Shown here in pieces: positions 42,587 to 50,512 of a stretch of DNA of 64,000 nucleotides. The stretch comes from Coxiellaceae bacterium. Its GTDB lineage: Bacteria > Pseudomonadota > Gammaproteobacteria > Coxiellales > Coxiellaceae. The translations under genes and the position numbers were made by a program. Location: the NCBI GenBank assembly GCA_029212925.1, contig JARGOB010000002.1, positions 124,001-188,000 of the forward strand, written 5' to 3'. Each line of letters starts with the position of its first letter. Position 1 is the stretch's first letter. The notes below the pieces were generated by a model that was not told where the DNA came from, searched no databases, and saw nothing but the letters and a program-made list of their open reading frames with translations.

Positions 42587-42618
42587 TCAACCACCAAACT
42601 ATTTTAGTTATTTGCAAA

Positions 42619-43680
42619 TTAGGATAAAATTTTCTCGTTTGATTCAACTTTTTTTAAATTAGAAAGATTTTCTTTAGCTGAAGCTAATGCGAATCGTAAT
42701 TTGTCTTGTAGTACCTTTTGCTCAGGCAATTCCGTTAAATATTGAGCTACATGAATACCACTTTTATCAAGCTCTAACAGCTCAACATGTTCTTTATTTT
42801 TATTAGCACACAAGACCAGGCCAAGTGGCTTGTTTTCGCCAGGACGCCTTTCATATTTATCTAGCCATTTAAGATACAGCTCTACCTGCCCTTTATGTGA
42901 AGCCGTAAAACGCCCAAGCTTTAATTCAATAGCAACCAAGCGAGATAATCCACGATGATATGTCAGTAGGTCAATATAGTAATCTTCATTATCAATTATT
43001 ATTCTTTTTTGGCGCCCAATAAAACAAAAGTCAGTCCCAATTTCTTGCAAAAATTGACATAAATCATCAAGTATTGCTTCCTCAAGTGTCTTTTCACTAA
43101 AGTTAACCGGCAAATTCAAAAAATCTAATATGTATGGGTCTCTAAACACTAAATCTTGTGTAAACTTATCGCTTGCATGCAAGCTACTAAGCTCTTCTTT
43201 TATTAGCTCTCTTGGAGCATTAGATATAGCAGTTCGTCGATACAATTGACCATCAATTTTTTTGCGTAACTCTCTTACACTCCAATGCTCTAAACGACAC
43301 AATTCAGTATAAAACTGACATTCCAATACATCATCGAAAACAATTAATTCAACAAAGTGAGACCAGGACAGTAAAGCTGATAACTTCATTAGTATCTTTT
43401 CATCAGGGAACTGCTTTACAAATCGTACCATTCGAAACAAAGATCTAGCATTAAACCCACGGCCGTAATTCTTATAAAGTCGCTCAGCTAATTGTTTTAC
43501 AATTTTTCTTCCATAACCCGCCCGCTTTTCAAAAAGTATTTCCTTGTTAATCCTTTCACCGATTTTCCAATACAATATTACAAGTGATGAATTTACTTGC
43601 TGAGCAACCTGCCTTTTCGCTCCGTCAATTAATCGACTAATTTCCTCACAGAGCTTATTAGACACCAAATCAGAATCCAC
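42619..43680 (-). CDS. YhcG/DUF1016 family PDDEXK nuclease-like protein
   Basis: 353 residues. The N-terminal DUF1016_N region (about 10-150) has SSLVILYWKIGERINKEIL, RAGYGRKIVKQLAERL and SLFRMVRFVKQFP. The C-terminal nuclease-like domain (about 165-330) has DNEDYYIDLLTYHRGLSRLVAIELK, that is the D-x(n)-E-x-K signature of PDDEXK enzymes, and LGLVLCANKNKEHVE. The family appears in mobile and defence-like settings, with proposed roles in DNA processing. A perfect palindrome lies just upstream. It is flanked by housekeeping genes, so insertion is plausible. AT-richer than its neighbours to the eye. Confidence 0.88.
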   Translation of the reverse strand: MDSDLVSNKLCEEISRLIDGAKRQVAQQVNSSLVILYWKIGERINKEILFEKRAGYGRKIVKQLAERLYKNYGRGFNARSLFRMVRFVKQFPDEKILMKLSALLSWSHFVELIVFDDVLECQFYTELCRLEHWSVRELRKKIDGQLYRRTAISNAPRELIKEELSSLHASDKFTQDLVFRDPYILDFLNLPVNFSEKTLEEAILDDLCQFLQEIGTDFCFIGRQKRIIIDNEDYYIDLLTYHRGLSRLVAIELKLGRFTASHKGQVELYLKWLDKYERRPGENKPLGLVLCANKNKEHVELLELDKSGIHVAQYLTELPEQKVLQDKLRFALASAKENLSNLKKVESNEKILS

Positions 43681-43709
43681 ATTTATCCCTATAAATCAAT
43701 AAATTAAAA

Positions 43710-43732
43710 TTGTGTCGACAGTGTCGACACAA
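43710..43732. promoter_or_regulatory. Palindromic operator candidate upstream of the yhcG-like gene
   Basis: TTGTGTCGAC and GTCGACACAA are perfect 10-bp inverted repeats around AGT, 30 bp upstream of the gene's start codon at 43680. The GC-containing site stands out in AT-rich surroundings and is the right size for a dimeric repressor. Confidence 0.65.
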
Positions 43733-43787
43733 TCCACAGGTTAACACATTAAATTAGATAGATACCACCACCGTATTTTAGTTACGA

Positions 43788-44891
43788 TCAGCTTAGCTCT
43801 TTCGTTAACGCCATGACCTTAAACAGCTCACCCATTTCATTCGGCATTAATAATTTTTGCAATTGCTGCGATTGTTTTAGTGCCAACTCAGGATCCGTGG
43901 CGGTTTGAAAATCAATAATATTATTCGCTAATAAAAAATTCGCTTGGGTCGTCAAACCATCCACGGTAAAGCCTGCATTTTTCGCTGCATTTTCTACGGC
44001 GGTAAAATCCACATGCGCGGTAATATCTTGTAAGCCTGGATATAATAATGGATCGGCATGCGCATGGTGACGATAATGACACATCAATGTGCCTTGCTTA
44101 CGTTCCGGGTGATAATACTCACTAGCCGTGAAGCCGTAATCAATTAGCAACACCGTGCCTTGGTCCATCACATCACTGAGCTGTTGCAACCAATCTGCCA
44201 AGCTAGGATTAAATTCGGATAAATACGGCTGCGGCCACTCGTTTTTATGTTCAATAATATCAGCTGGTAACCAATCATCTTTGCAGGTTTGCCATAACAA
44301 TTGCCATTGATTATCGACTTGGCCGACTAAGCCCCGATGAATCGTGTCTTCGTGGTAACAAAATAATTCCACCGTCATCGCATCCAACACTTCATTAGCG
44401 AGCACCACGCCTTTAAAGTTTTGTGGTAATTCAGATAACCATTTAACACGCTGCAATAACTCGGGCGATTCACTCAATGTTTGTTGTTGACGTTCAATCA
44501 GCTCAGGACTCACCTCAAGAATATAATAATGATCGGGCAATTGATTAAGCTGCTGCAGTTGAGTTAACACATCATGCGCCATACGTCCTGTGCCGGCACC
44601 AAACTCTAGGACATCACCCCCGCCGAATTGCTTTAATTCTTTCGCACATTGATTGGCTAACGCATAACTAAACATCGGCGAAATTTCGGGTGCGGTAACG
44701 AAGTCACCTTGTTCACCAATTTTATGCGAACCCGCCACATAATAACCCATGCCCGGTTGATACAAAGCCATTTGCATAAACTCAACAAACGGTAATGGAC
44801 CATTTTCCACAATATGGCGATTAATATGATTGACCAGCAATTGACTGTGCGCTTGCTGGTCAGTATTGGGGGTTGGTAAGCTAATTGTCAT
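43788..44891 (-). CDS. MidA/NDUFAF7-type SAM-dependent methyltransferase
   Basis: 367 residues of the DUF185 family (mitochondrial homologue NDUFAF7 methylates an arginine of complex I). GPLPFVEFMQMALYQPGMGYY near residue 33 and GDFVTAPEISPMFSYALANQ near 62 are family hallmarks. The SAM loop LEFGAGTGRMAHDVL lies near 97, LANEVLDAMTVELF near 163 and LLIDYGFTASEYYHPERKQGTLMCHYRH near 247. The bacterial target is not established. Confidence 0.92.
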   Translation of the reverse strand: MTISLPTPNTDQQAHSQLLVNHINRHIVENGPLPFVEFMQMALYQPGMGYYVAGSHKIGEQGDFVTAPEISPMFSYALANQCAKELKQFGGGDVLEFGAGTGRMAHDVLTQLQQLNQLPDHYYILEVSPELIERQQQTLSESPELLQRVKWLSELPQNFKGVVLANEVLDAMTVELFCYHEDTIHRGLVGQVDNQWQLLWQTCKDDWLPADIIEHKNEWPQPYLSEFNPSLADWLQQLSDVMDQGTVLLIDYGFTASEYYHPERKQGTLMCHYRHHAHADPLLYPGLQDITAHVDFTAVENAAKNAGFTVDGLTTQANFLLANNIIDFQTATDPELALKQSQQLQKLLMPNEMGELFKVMALTKELS

Positions 44892-44931
44892 GACGCGATG
44901 ATAGCGTAATGCTCAACATAATCCCAGTTTA

Positions 44932-45555
44932 CTAGCGATGTACTATCCGACCTCTATTTTCTTGCTCAAGCGCTTCTAGCGTTGTTGGCGCCGTACCTGC
45001 AGTAACATCACGCTTTAAACGCTCAAAATGTAAGCGATGCAATGAATCTGCAGTCGCTGGCAAACCCATTGCAGATACAATCCGAGCACCAGTGCTAGTA
45101 GGCGCTAATAACTCCTTATCCATCAAACCACCGCGCTCGATTCTTGCTATTGTTTGTGCAGCAGTCACCGTTCCATTATGCTTACCTGTTGCATACCTGC
45201 CTCCGCGATAGGGGTGCTTTGACAAAAATTTATCAATAACATGTGACTGCATCATCTGAACGAGCTGAACATAATGTTGCGGACGATTCGTGCCAGGCTG
45301 CCTGACTTGCATAAAACCATAATCGTGACCTACCACCATTTGATTTAATAATGCAATGCATTGGTCTATAGAACAAAGCGCTCCATTTCGCTGCACTAAG
45401 CCAACCGCTCGCTGTTGCAACGGCTCAATGCGTCGCGCATAAGCATCACCATCTCGTTCTTCAGGTTTTCTAACAGCTTGCGCCTTCAGTTTATCCATCT
45501 CTGAAACTATATTATCAGCACCGCACTGCGCACCACACCATCTAAATAATCGCAC
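44932..45555 (-). CDS. Hypothetical protein
   Basis: 207 residues from a GTG at 45553-45555 that has GGGAGAAA about eight nt upstream; a TTG at 45573 is less likely because it would overlap that site. Mostly helical and mixed-charge, with four Cys in the first 60 residues and no signal peptide or membrane segment. No family recognised. Alone between a methyltransferase and a small membrane protein. Composition (Arg, Gln, Ala) resembles the other unknown proteins in the window. Confidence 0.65.
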   Translation of the reverse strand: MRLFRWCGAQCGADNIVSEMDKLKAQAVRKPEERDGDAYARRIEPLQQRAVGLVQRNGALCSIDQCIALLNQMVVGHDYGFMQVRQPGTNRPQHYVQLVQMMQSHVIDKFLSKHPYRGGRYATGKHNGTVTAAQTIARIERGGLMDKELLAPTSTGARIVSAMGLPATADSLHRLHFERLKRDVTAGTAPTTLEALEQENRGRIVHR

Positions 45556-45691
45556 TATATTTTTCTCCCACAAAAAAATGTTATATCTTTATATTTTCTA
45601 TTACTAGAAGCTAAGCAGTAATAGTAATGCGACTCACAAAAAAAGTACAGTGTCATTTTGCTTCTGTTATTATTTCGCAGTACAATGGCGC

Positions 45692-45901
45692 ATGCTAAGC
45701 CCATATGACACCAAAAAAATGCGTAATTTACGCATTAAAGCCATCATCATGATGGTTGTACTTGCGATTGCTTGTTGGCGATACGTTATGATTTCTACTG
45801 TGCTGCAACTGCCCGCAACGGCTGTGTTATTTGTTTTAGTTGCTGCATTTGTCTTTGCGGTTTTTGCTTTGATTTATAGTTGGGTTAAGTTGCTGAAGTA
45901 A
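45692..45901 (+). CDS. Small two-TM membrane protein
   Basis: 69 residues from the ATG at 45692 (MLSPYDTKKMRNLRIKAI); the frame is open to 45650, but that region looks non-coding. Two hydrophobic segments (IIMMVVLAIACWRYVMIS and LPATAVLFVLVAAFVFAVFALIYSW). Basic residues before the first segment suggest a cytoplasmic N-terminus. Unknown function. No clear ribosome binding site, so moderate confidence. Confidence 0.55.
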   Translation: MLSPYDTKKMRNLRIKAIIMMVVLAIACWRYVMISTVLQLPATAVLFVLVAAFVFAVFALIYSWVKLLK

Positions 45902-45907
45902 CAGACC

Positions 45908-46039
45908 ATGTACGATCTATCGGTCAATGAAAGCATTGCACGCACTCTGCACTCATAACGATCCTCAGCTTGCGCAGCTTGTGGTCGTTAATGTCGCTTA
46001 GAGTGGTCCATTGCTTTCATTGACCACCACATCGTGCGT
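45908..46039. other. Long imperfect inverted repeat, possible structured RNA or repeat element
   Basis: Arm 45908-45948 and arm 46000-46039 are inverted copies. They share GGTCAATGAAAGCA, an ACGAT stretch and CACTCT, with a few mismatches. The 51-bp centre has its own stem (TAACGA and TCGTTA). No reading frame of note. This occupies the first part of the 370-bp gap between the small membrane gene and dksA. Confidence 0.65.
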
Positions 46040-46043
46040 TCTG

Positions 46044-46071
46044 CTACTTAGCAGCAGTAGCTGTGCGGCAA
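46044..46071. repeat. 28-bp direct repeat, copy 1
   Basis: CTACTTAGCAGCAGTAGCTG plus TGCGGCAA. It recurs at 46141-46168 with one mismatch, 97 bp away, with a TCATCCCGG palindrome between the copies. Confidence 0.8.
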
Positions 46072-46087
46072 AGCTGTAATGTTGTTT

Positions 46088-46116
46088 CTGGATCCCGGCT
46101 CGGGGGCCGGGATGAC
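46088..46116. repeat. TCATCCCGG palindrome between direct repeats
   Basis: CTGGATCCCGGCTCGGG followed by GGCCGGGATGAC, nearly identical to the copy at 20978-21007. It lies between the two 28-bp direct repeats. Confidence 0.8.
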
Positions 46117-46140
46117 AAACACTGCAGGATGTCCTAAAAA

Positions 46141-46168
46141 CTACTTAGCAGCGGTAGCTGTGCGGCAA
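46141..46168. repeat. 28-bp direct repeat, copy 2
   Basis: Second copy of the repeat at 46044-46071 (A to G at one position). It also forms the outer left arm of the large hairpin that reaches the dksA stop. Confidence 0.8.
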
Positions 46169-46275
46169 GGTTGAACAAAAACAGGTTCTGAAATAACCCG
46201 GAATGTATAGGTAATACATGAGGAGTTTTTCAGAACCTGTTTTTGTTCAAGATTGCCCGCAGATAACGCTGCTAA
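46143..46275. other. 133-bp hairpin element ending at the dksA stop codon
   Basis: The inner arms are perfect 23-bp inverted repeats at 46171-46193 and 46228-46250 (TTGAACAAAAACAGGTTCTG plus AAA, and its complement). Outside them, CTTAGCAGCGGTAGC-x-TGCGGCAA pairs with TTGCCCGCAG-x-CGCTGCTAAG. The right edge includes the TAG of dksA. It could terminate dksA transcription or be a MITE-like insertion. Confidence 0.75.
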
Positions 46276-47003
46276 GCGCCTTGCTTTTCTTTGATTTCCT
46301 GGAATGTTTTGCAATCGATGCATTTCGTCGCCGTAGGCCGAGCCTCTAAGCGGCGAATACCGATGTCGGCACCGCAATCTTCACAATAACCGTATTCACC
46401 ACGATCCAAGTCATCCATAACGGATTCAATTTTACGGATCAATTTACGTTCACGATCACGCGTGCGTAGCTCTAAGTTAAAATCGGCTTCCATGCTGGCG
46501 CGATCGACAGGGTCAGCATAGTTGTTATCGTCTTCTTTCATATGACCAACGGTGCTATCCACTTCTTCCATTAACTGGCGCTTCCACAATTCCAAAATAT
46601 TTCGAAAATGTTTAACATGGTCAGCGCCCATGTATTCTTCACCCTTTTTTTCTACGTAGGGTGTAAAGCCGAGTGGCCCTGCTGCCGCATTAACGGTACG
46701 CTTACGTGCTGCTGGTTTTTTTACAGCGCTGATTGGTTCTTTAGTTGCTACTTTTTTCGTCACGGTCTTTTTCTTCACAGTTTTTTTCGTTGATGATGTA
46801 GCGCGCGCTGTTGTCGTTGCTTTTTTGGTAGCTGGCTTTTTGGTTGTTGCCTTTTTAGTGACCTTCTTAGTGACCTTTTTAGTCACTTTTTTGGTTACTG
46901 TTTTCGCCGTTGCTTTTTTAGCAGCTGTCGTGCCAGCACGTGCCGTCGATTTTTTCGCCGTCTTCTTTTTGCTAGTAGATTTAGTGGTTGTCTTTTTCGG
47001 CAT
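46272..47003 (-). CDS. dksA: DksA-type RNA polymerase regulator with long histone-like N-terminal tail
   Basis: 243 residues; the start at 47003 has AGGAGGT eight nt upstream and excludes a longer frame. Residues 1-110 are Lys/Thr/Ala repeats (VTKKVTKKVTKK, KSTSKKKTAKKSTA) like histone H1 or AlgP tails. Residues about 120-243 are the DksA core: a coiled coil with DDNNYADPVDRASMEADFNL near 175, the acidic tip region, and a zinc finger CEDC near 215 with CIDC near 236. DksA acts with ppGpp on RNA polymerase to adjust rRNA and biosynthetic promoters. The basic tail probably binds DNA. A long hairpin follows the stop. Confidence 0.9.
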   Translation of the reverse strand: MPKKTTTKSTSKKKTAKKSTARAGTTAAKKATAKTVTKKVTKKVTKKVTKKATTKKPATKKATTTARATSSTKKTVKKKTVTKKVATKEPISAVKKPAARKRTVNAAAGPLGFTPYVEKKGEEYMGADHVKHFRNILELWKRQLMEEVDSTVGHMKEDDNNYADPVDRASMEADFNLELRTRDRERKLIRKIESVMDDLDRGEYGYCEDCGADIGIRRLEARPTATKCIDCKTFQEIKEKQGA

Positions 47004-47094
47004 CTCGCACCTCCTGCTTAAATTTTGTGTACATCCCACAGTGAAACATTGTCCGCAATGTTTGTCTCCCACTGGTTGATGGCAACATCCCTAT

Positions 47095-47937
47095 TTAGTC
47101 ACCACACCATCCGCCATTGTAAACCCAGACGACTGGACCGCATATACTAACAGCTAAACCATCACTAGGCCAAGAAACTTTTACATCACCCCCCGGTTGA
47201 GTCACGGTAATTGTATTAGATTTAGTCCAATGATTAATGCGTGACACTGTCGCTGCGGCAATGGCGCCACTGCCGCACGCTTGCGTCCAACCGGCACCAC
47301 GCTCTAATACTTGCAAAAAAATATGGTCATCTGCTTTAACATAGCAAACACCAACATTCACGCCTGCCGGGAAGGCGGCATGCTCAGCTATTGAATAAGC
47401 GACTTCTGTTGCCGCATCCGAATTGGCGTTTTGTACGCGCCAGACGGCGTGGGGGTTACCAACACTGACAACACCTATCGGCACTGCAAGCCCCTCATCG
47501 AGCGTAAGGTCATATAAGTCTTGTTGTTTATCCGCCACAAATGGCACATCGCTTGGTGATAGTATCGGCGCGTCAAGTTGCAAGCCATATTCATGCTCGC
47601 CAGTTTGCATTACTTCGTAATCAACACCGCCGGCTTGCAGTATCCATGACGTTTTTTTCGGGTTAACTTTTGATTGCAATAAATAACCGACTGAACGCAT
47701 GCCATTTACACACTGGCCAGACTCACTGCCATCACTATTAAAAATGCGAACATTATAATCGGCTGACTCGTTACCACTCGCTGCTGACACCCACATTAAT
47801 TGATCAAAGCCCACGCCACGGTGACGGTCCGCTACCTGCTGTATTAATGCTGTGGAAAATAGCGCCTGATCTGGCTTTGCCAAAATAATAACAAAGTCAT
47901 TGCCTAGACTGTGCAATTTATGGAACTCAAAACTCAT
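47095..47937 (-). CDS. dapF: Diaminopimelate epimerase
   Basis: 280 residues; converts LL- to meso-diaminopimelate for lysine and peptidoglycan. Start FEFHKLHSLGNDFVII, VGFDQLMWV near 44 and NSDGSESGQCVNGMRSVGYLL near 68 with the first catalytic Cys. GNPHAVW lies near 161 and QACGSGAIAAA near 220 holds the second catalytic Cys. The usual CGNGARC around the first Cys is CVNGMRS here, which is a notable change though the nucleophile is kept. Meets the pathway of lysAC elsewhere in this window. Confidence 0.95.
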   Translation of the reverse strand: MSFEFHKLHSLGNDFVIILAKPDQALFSTALIQQVADRHRGVGFDQLMWVSAASGNESADYNVRIFNSDGSESGQCVNGMRSVGYLLQSKVNPKKTSWILQAGGVDYEVMQTGEHEYGLQLDAPILSPSDVPFVADKQQDLYDLTLDEGLAVPIGVVSVGNPHAVWRVQNANSDAATEVAYSIAEHAAFPAGVNVGVCYVKADDHIFLQVLERGAGWTQACGSGAIAAATVSRINHWTKSNTITVTQPGGDVKVSWPSDGLAVSICGPVVWVYNGGWCGD

Positions 47938-47981
47938 ACCGTCACCCTATCTAAGTAGCTAACAGTCACTATATCATTTCG

Positions 47982-48761
47982 TTAGAAATTATATACCAGT
48001 GAGACAGCGCTAATGGTATCGGTTTTTTGAGTAAAAGTGCTATTTGGTGGGATTTTCGAGTAATAATCCAACTCAAACGACAATTGCACCGCTAAATTGC
48101 CAATAATTTTATTCTGAAAGGCGGTAATGGTCTGCAAGTAATCAAATGGCGCGCCTATATCATAGCGAAACAACTCGGTGAATACGCCTTTATCTGTCAC
48201 ATTCCACTTAAAGTTCGCTTGCGTCACAATAATAATATTACTGTTCGGGTCACCATTTTCACGCACTTCGTTACGACGCCAACCTGGCCCCGCTTGCGCA
48301 CTCAACACCAGTTTTGTCGAGCGGTACAAGTCACGACCATAACCCGCTGCGCCAACAAACACATACGAATAAGGACTGAAACGATCGGCGGTAAAGTCAC
48401 CATTCATAAAGAAGAAGCTTTTATTTTCTTTATGAAAACTGTAGTTTAACTGATCAACCGCAGTGAATTTTTCTTTATTCACCGAACCATCCGCTTTACC
48501 CCATAACACAGCAAAGTTAGCCGTATTAGACCAGGGGTCATTCTTATACAACGCATTAAAGCCTGCATTGATAGTAGCCGTACGCGTATTACCGGTATTT
48601 GCGTTAGCACCCAATGACGCATTAGTACCATCCCAATGTGACTTTTCTATCGCTTTGGATTTTTGCTCCGCCTGCTTTTTGGTCAGGTCAGTTCCTTCAG
48701 GCGCCGCCAACACCGACAACGTACAGCAAAGTAATATAGGCAGTAAAATCCAGCGTAACAT
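47982..48761 (-). CDS. YdiY-like DUF481 outer-membrane protein
   Basis: 259 residues from the ATG at 48759-48761, preceded by GGAGGGAAG. Signal peptide MLRWILLPILLCCTLSVLAA. The mature part has alternating strands typical of a small beta-barrel and ends in an aromatic residue (VSLVYNF), as outer-membrane proteins do. NANTGNTRTATINAGFNALYKNDPW matches the opening of the DUF481 / salt-induced outer-membrane protein family. Role unknown. Confidence 0.85.
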   Translation of the reverse strand: MLRWILLPILLCCTLSVLAAPEGTDLTKKQAEQKSKAIEKSHWDGTNASLGANANTGNTRTATINAGFNALYKNDPWSNTANFAVLWGKADGSVNKEKFTAVDQLNYSFHKENKSFFFMNGDFTADRFSPYSYVFVGAAGYGRDLYRSTKLVLSAQAGPGWRRNEVRENGDPNSNIIIVTQANFKWNVTDKGVFTELFRYDIGAPFDYLQTITAFQNKIIGNLAVQLSFELDYYSKIPPNSTFTQKTDTISAVSLVYNF

Positions 48762-48881
48762 TCGGCTTCCCTCCGGCAAATCAAAGGGACGCATTGTAAT
48801 CAGCCACTCCTTCATGTGCAAGCTGATAAATTCTTGGTGTTGACTATTGATCTACATCGCCGCATCGGATATAAATTAAAC

Positions 48882-49712
48882 ATGACAAATATTATCTCCT
48901 GCCCCACCGATCAATGGACTGACGTCGCTCAGGCCAACCTAACGCTATTAAACGATCTTGAGCACGGAAACGTACTGTTCTTCCCCAAGCTCGGCTTTGA
49001 ATTAAGCCCACAACAGCAAGTATTACTAGAGCAACCAATATTAAAGGGCAAGAATCATTACGTACATTACGACCCACGCAATCATCAGCTGAAAGGGCAC
49101 AAAAATTGTCACGACGAGCTGTATCAGCTACTGCGTAACTATTGCAGTCACAGCAAAGAGCTCGTCACACGCCTATTCCCGCTGTATGAAAACCGCATGT
49201 CATTAGGCCACACCTGTTTTATTCCTGCTGATCACCAAAGGCAGCCTCGCGACAACGGTGTGAATTTGCACATTGATTCATTTCGCACTTCGCCTTTACA
49301 CGGCAAACGCATACTGCGCATATACACCAATATCAGCCCTGACGGTCAAACTAAAACATGGCATGTCGGTGAGCCGTTCAATAAAATTATGCAACGCTTT
49401 GCTAAGCAAATTAAAAAGCCATTTTTGCTCAAACTGCTACTGAGCAAACGCAGTGTTTACGATTATTTTATGTTACAACTGAATCGCATGATGAAAAACG
49501 ATAAAGACTATCAACAACAAATCAATCCCGTGCGATTTGATTTTCCTGCCTCATCCAGCTGGATGGCGTTTACTGATCAGGTGTCGCATGCCAGCTTAAA
49601 TGGCCGCCACACGCTAGCCCAAACCTTTTATTTGCCTATCAGCTCGCTGCAGAACCCACAGCTTTCGCCGCTGACTTTGCTCGAGAATTACCTTGATCAT
49701 GCGTTGATTTAA
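48882..49712 (+). CDS. kdoO: Kdo hydroxylase (Fe(II)/2-oxoglutarate dioxygenase)
   Basis: 276 residues from the ATG at 48882 (MTNIISCPTDQW). It hydroxylates the 3-deoxy-D-manno-oct-2-ulosonic acid of LPS inner core to Ko in species that have it. GNVLFFPKLGFELSPQQQ near 32, RMSLGHTCFIPADHQ near 105, and the metal motif H-x-D in NLHIDSF near 129. GKRILRIYTNISPDGQTKTWHVGEPF then follows, very typical of the family, and the distal His is probably in the QVSHASLNGRHTL stretch near 235. No membrane segment. It opposes the small lipoprotein gene, overlapping its 3' end by 74 bp. Confidence 0.88.
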   Translation: MTNIISCPTDQWTDVAQANLTLLNDLEHGNVLFFPKLGFELSPQQQVLLEQPILKGKNHYVHYDPRNHQLKGHKNCHDELYQLLRNYCSHSKELVTRLFPLYENRMSLGHTCFIPADHQRQPRDNGVNLHIDSFRTSPLHGKRILRIYTNISPDGQTKTWHVGEPFNKIMQRFAKQIKKPFLLKLLLSKRSVYDYFMLQLNRMMKNDKDYQQQINPVRFDFPASSSWMAFTDQVSHASLNGRHTLAQTFYLPISSLQNPQLSPLTLLENYLDHALI

Positions 49713-49821
49713 TCTTGGTTACGGGCGGTGGTGGCAAATACAAGCTGCCATATTGACCGCAACCCGTCAAAAGCGCCAACACCACTGCTACGCCGATTAC
49801 TCGTTGTAATTTATGCCACAT
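49639..49821 (-). CDS. lptM: LptM/YifL-like small lipoprotein
   Basis: 60 residues from the ATG at 49819-49821. Signal peptide and lipobox (VIGVAVVLALLTGC) followed by GQYGSLYLPPP, close to the GQKGPLYLP segment of E. coli LptM, which assists LptD assembly in the outer membrane. A longer frame to 49890 lacks a signal-peptide start. The C-terminal part is antisense to the end of kdoO for 74 bp. Location near dapF matches the conserved neighbourhood (yifL-dapF), though kdoO and an outer-membrane gene lie between. Confidence 0.78.
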   Translation of the reverse strand: MWHKLQRVIGVAVVLALLTGCGQYGSLYLPPPPVTKIKSTHDQGNSRAKSAAKAVGSAAS

Positions 49822-49840
49822 CTTGGTATGTTCCCCCGTT

Positions 49841-50512
49841 ATGAATACACCACTACAAACTTTTGTTATCGAACCTAAGCAACCAGCCAATTACAGCGTG
49901 ATTTGGATGCATGGCCTAGGCGCTACCGCCCACGATTTTGAAGACATTGTGCCCGCATTGCAACTACCAGAACACGCACATGTGCGTTTTGTGTTTCCGC
50001 AAGCGCCAACACAACCGATCACCATCAATGGCGGCACACCCATGCCTGCATGGTATGACATTTACGATTTAGATCGGCTCGACAATCAAGACGCTGAAGG
50101 CGTGCAACTGTCTGCCGCCGCGATCACGGCGCTGATCGACTCAGAAGTTAGTAACGGCATTGCTAGTGACCACATTATATTAGCCGGCTTTTCACAAGGC
50201 GGCGCAATGGCACTGCATACTGGTCTTCGTTACCCCAAAACTTTAGGCGGCATCATGGCGATGTCGTGTTACTTACCAATGTCTGATTTATTGCAGGCGG
50301 AAAAACATCACGCCAATCACAGCACACCCATATTTATCGCCCATGGAACATTTGACCCAGTACTACCGTACGTACTTGCCGAATTAACCATGGCCGAATT
50401 AAAAAGCCACGACTACAAACTAACAACACACCAGTACCCGATGGGGCATGAAATGTGTATTGATGAAATCAAAGATATATCAACGTGGTTAAGTAATACC
50501 GTTACGCTGTGA
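49841..50512 (+). CDS. Alpha/beta hydrolase, carboxylesterase/acyl-protein thioesterase type
   Basis: 223 residues from the ATG at 49841 (MNTPLQTFVIEP). VIWMHGLGATAHDF near 22 is the oxyanion-hole strand; AGFSQGGAMALHTGLRYP near 112 has the nucleophile Ser. Asp and His are in AHGTFDPVLPY near 172 and YPMGHEMC near 205. This is the LYPLA-like family, cytoplasmic esterases of broad specificity. It starts 19 bp from the divergent lipoprotein gene and its 3' end overlaps murU by 24 bp. Confidence 0.92.
   Translation: MNTPLQTFVIEPKQPANYSVIWMHGLGATAHDFEDIVPALQLPEHAHVRFVFPQAPTQPITINGGTPMPAWYDIYDLDRLDNQDAEGVQLSAAAITALIDSEVSNGIASDHIILAGFSQGGAMALHTGLRYPKTLGGIMAMSCYLPMSDLLQAEKHHANHSTPIFIAHGTFDPVLPYVLAELTMAELKSHDYKLTTHQYPMGHEMCIDEIKDISTWLSNTVTL

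Noticed and set aside
46825..47079. Hydrophobic Val/Phe/Leu-rich plus-strand frame opposite the dksA tail
   Set aside because: It is the complement of Lys/Thr codons (AAG, ACG) in the histone-like tail, so the apparent membrane protein is an artefact.
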